This document shows, piece after piece, positions 6,252-6,686 of a stretch of DNA of 6,686 nt. The notes beneath the pieces were generated by a model. The model had not been told where the DNA came from and did not search any database. It saw only the letters and a program-made list of their open reading frames with translations. Both the position numbers and the translations under genes were made by a program. Source of the stretch: Deltaproteobacteria bacterium (GTDB lineage: Bacteria > Desulfobacterota > Desulfobulbia > Desulfobulbales > BM004). The DNA lies in the NCBI GenBank assembly GCA_019312695.1, contig JAFDCT010000345.1, positions 1-6,686 of the forward strand. The letters are read 5' to 3'. Position 1 is the first letter of the stretch, and each line of letters begins with the position of its first letter.

Positions 6252-6686
6252 ATGCGTTCGAATAGGAGTAATAAAATCCGGCATTCTGAAATCATTACAC
6301 TCGTCCGGCAACGAGCTGAAAATCTCTATGAAAACAGTAGGTTGTGCTGTTCTGAGGCGCTTCTGCTTGTTCTCAATCATGGTTTTAAAGGCGGGCTGAC
6401 GGCTGAGCAGGCCAAACAGCTTGGAGCCGGCTTCTGCGGCGGCATGGGTGAGGCCGGCTGTACCTGTGGTGCTCTGGCCGGCGCTATCATGGGGCTTGGT
6501 CTCCTTGTCGGCCCTCACGCAAAAGGGAGCATGAACAAAAAAAAATTCAGGCTGCTGGCCAAGACAATGCATGACCGATTTCACGAAAAATTTTCATCCA
6601 CCTGCTGCCGGGTGCTGATCCAACCCTTTGATAAGGACAAAAAGGGCCGTTCAAAGTTCTGTGCCAAGCTGACCGGCACAACCGCA
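6252..6686 (+). CDS. C_GCAxxG_C_C-type putative redox-active protein, 3' end outside window
   Basis: This frame is open from ATG 6252 to the window edge (145 residues, no stop). The sequence fits the C_GCAxxG_C_C family of small cysteine-rich proteins thought to be redox-active or metal-binding: RAENLYENSRLCCSEALLLV at 21-40, a glycine-rich GAGFCGGMGEAGCTCGALAG at 58-77, AIMGLGLLVG at 78-87, and STCCRVLI at 116-123. Cysteines are at 32, 33, 62, 70, 72, 118, 119 and 137, so the C-rich core is complete in the visible part. The biochemical role is not established for the family; it often occurs in anaerobes. ATG 6252 has no Shine-Dalgarno. The best one (AGGAG, 6264-6268) lies 7 bases before an in-frame ATC at 6276, where homologues usually seem to begin, so the start is uncertain. 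It is separated from the upstream operon by a terminator and probably has its own promoter. Confidence 0.82.
   Translation, partial: MRSNRSNKIRHSEIITLVRQRAENLYENSRLCCSEALLLVLNHGFKGGLTAEQAKQLGAGFCGGMGEAGCTCGALAGAIMGLGLLVGPHAKGSMNKKKFRLLAKTMHDRFHEKFSSTCCRVLIQPFDKDKKGRSKFCAKLTGTTA
6264..6268 (+). promoter_or_regulatory. Shine-Dalgarno facing an ATC codon
   Basis: AGGAG is followed after 7 bases by ATC 6276-6278, in frame with the redox-type protein. No ATG, GTG or TTG is found at the usual distance. It lies inside the reading frame if ATG 6252 is the true start. Confidence 0.4.

Noticed and set aside
6237..6584. A 115-residue - strand open frame at the right edge
   Set aside because: It is opposite the cysteine-rich redox-type gene, whose + strand translation shows clear family motifs.

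Overview
The window (about 6.7 kb) looks like a piece of a bacterial chromosome with moderate GC content, short intergenic gaps and, at several genes, strong AGGAGG-type ribosome binding sites. The ClpB type, the glycosylglycerate genes and the cysteine-rich redox-type protein at the right edge would suit an anaerobe such as a sulfate-reducing deltaproteobacterium (Desulfobacterota). A clostridial-type Firmicute is not excluded. This placement is inference from gene content, not a phylogeny.

Layout: (1) 1-675, + strand, is the C-terminal quarter of the disaggregase ClpB; its 5' part lies outside the window. (2) 696-721 is a hairpin between two converging genes and may terminate both. (3) 737-1122, - strand, is a small unrecognised gene whose reading frame is broken by one missing base in an A5 run (T5 at 935-939 on the + strand). 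(4) 1237-6027, + strand, is a tight four-gene operon: MPGP-family HAD phosphatase, GpgS-like GT81 glycosyltransferase, class II glycerate 2-kinase (MOFRL type), and a second glycosyltransferase resembling GT78 mannosylglycerate/glucosylglycerate synthases. It has a candidate promoter at 1138-1166 and a good hairpin terminator at 6079-6108. (5) 6109-6251 is AT-rich and holds nested inverted repeats and a possible promoter. (6) 6252 to the right edge is the start of a C_GCAxxG_C_C-type redox protein that runs off the window.

How the genes may work together: the operon reads as a module for a compatible solute of the glucosylglycerate/mannosylglycerate class. GpgS joins an NDP-sugar to 3-phosphoglycerate and the HAD phosphatase removes the phosphate (two-step route). 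The GT78-like enzyme would join an NDP-sugar directly to D-glycerate (one-step route), or could extend the product. The glycerate kinase sits where free glycerate is supplied or drained. Both routes are known from biochemical work on Persephonella and Petrotoga. Finding both types of glycosyltransferase together with a phosphatase and a glycerate kinase in one apparent transcription unit is the most interesting aspect of this window. The donor sugar and final product cannot be read from the sequence.
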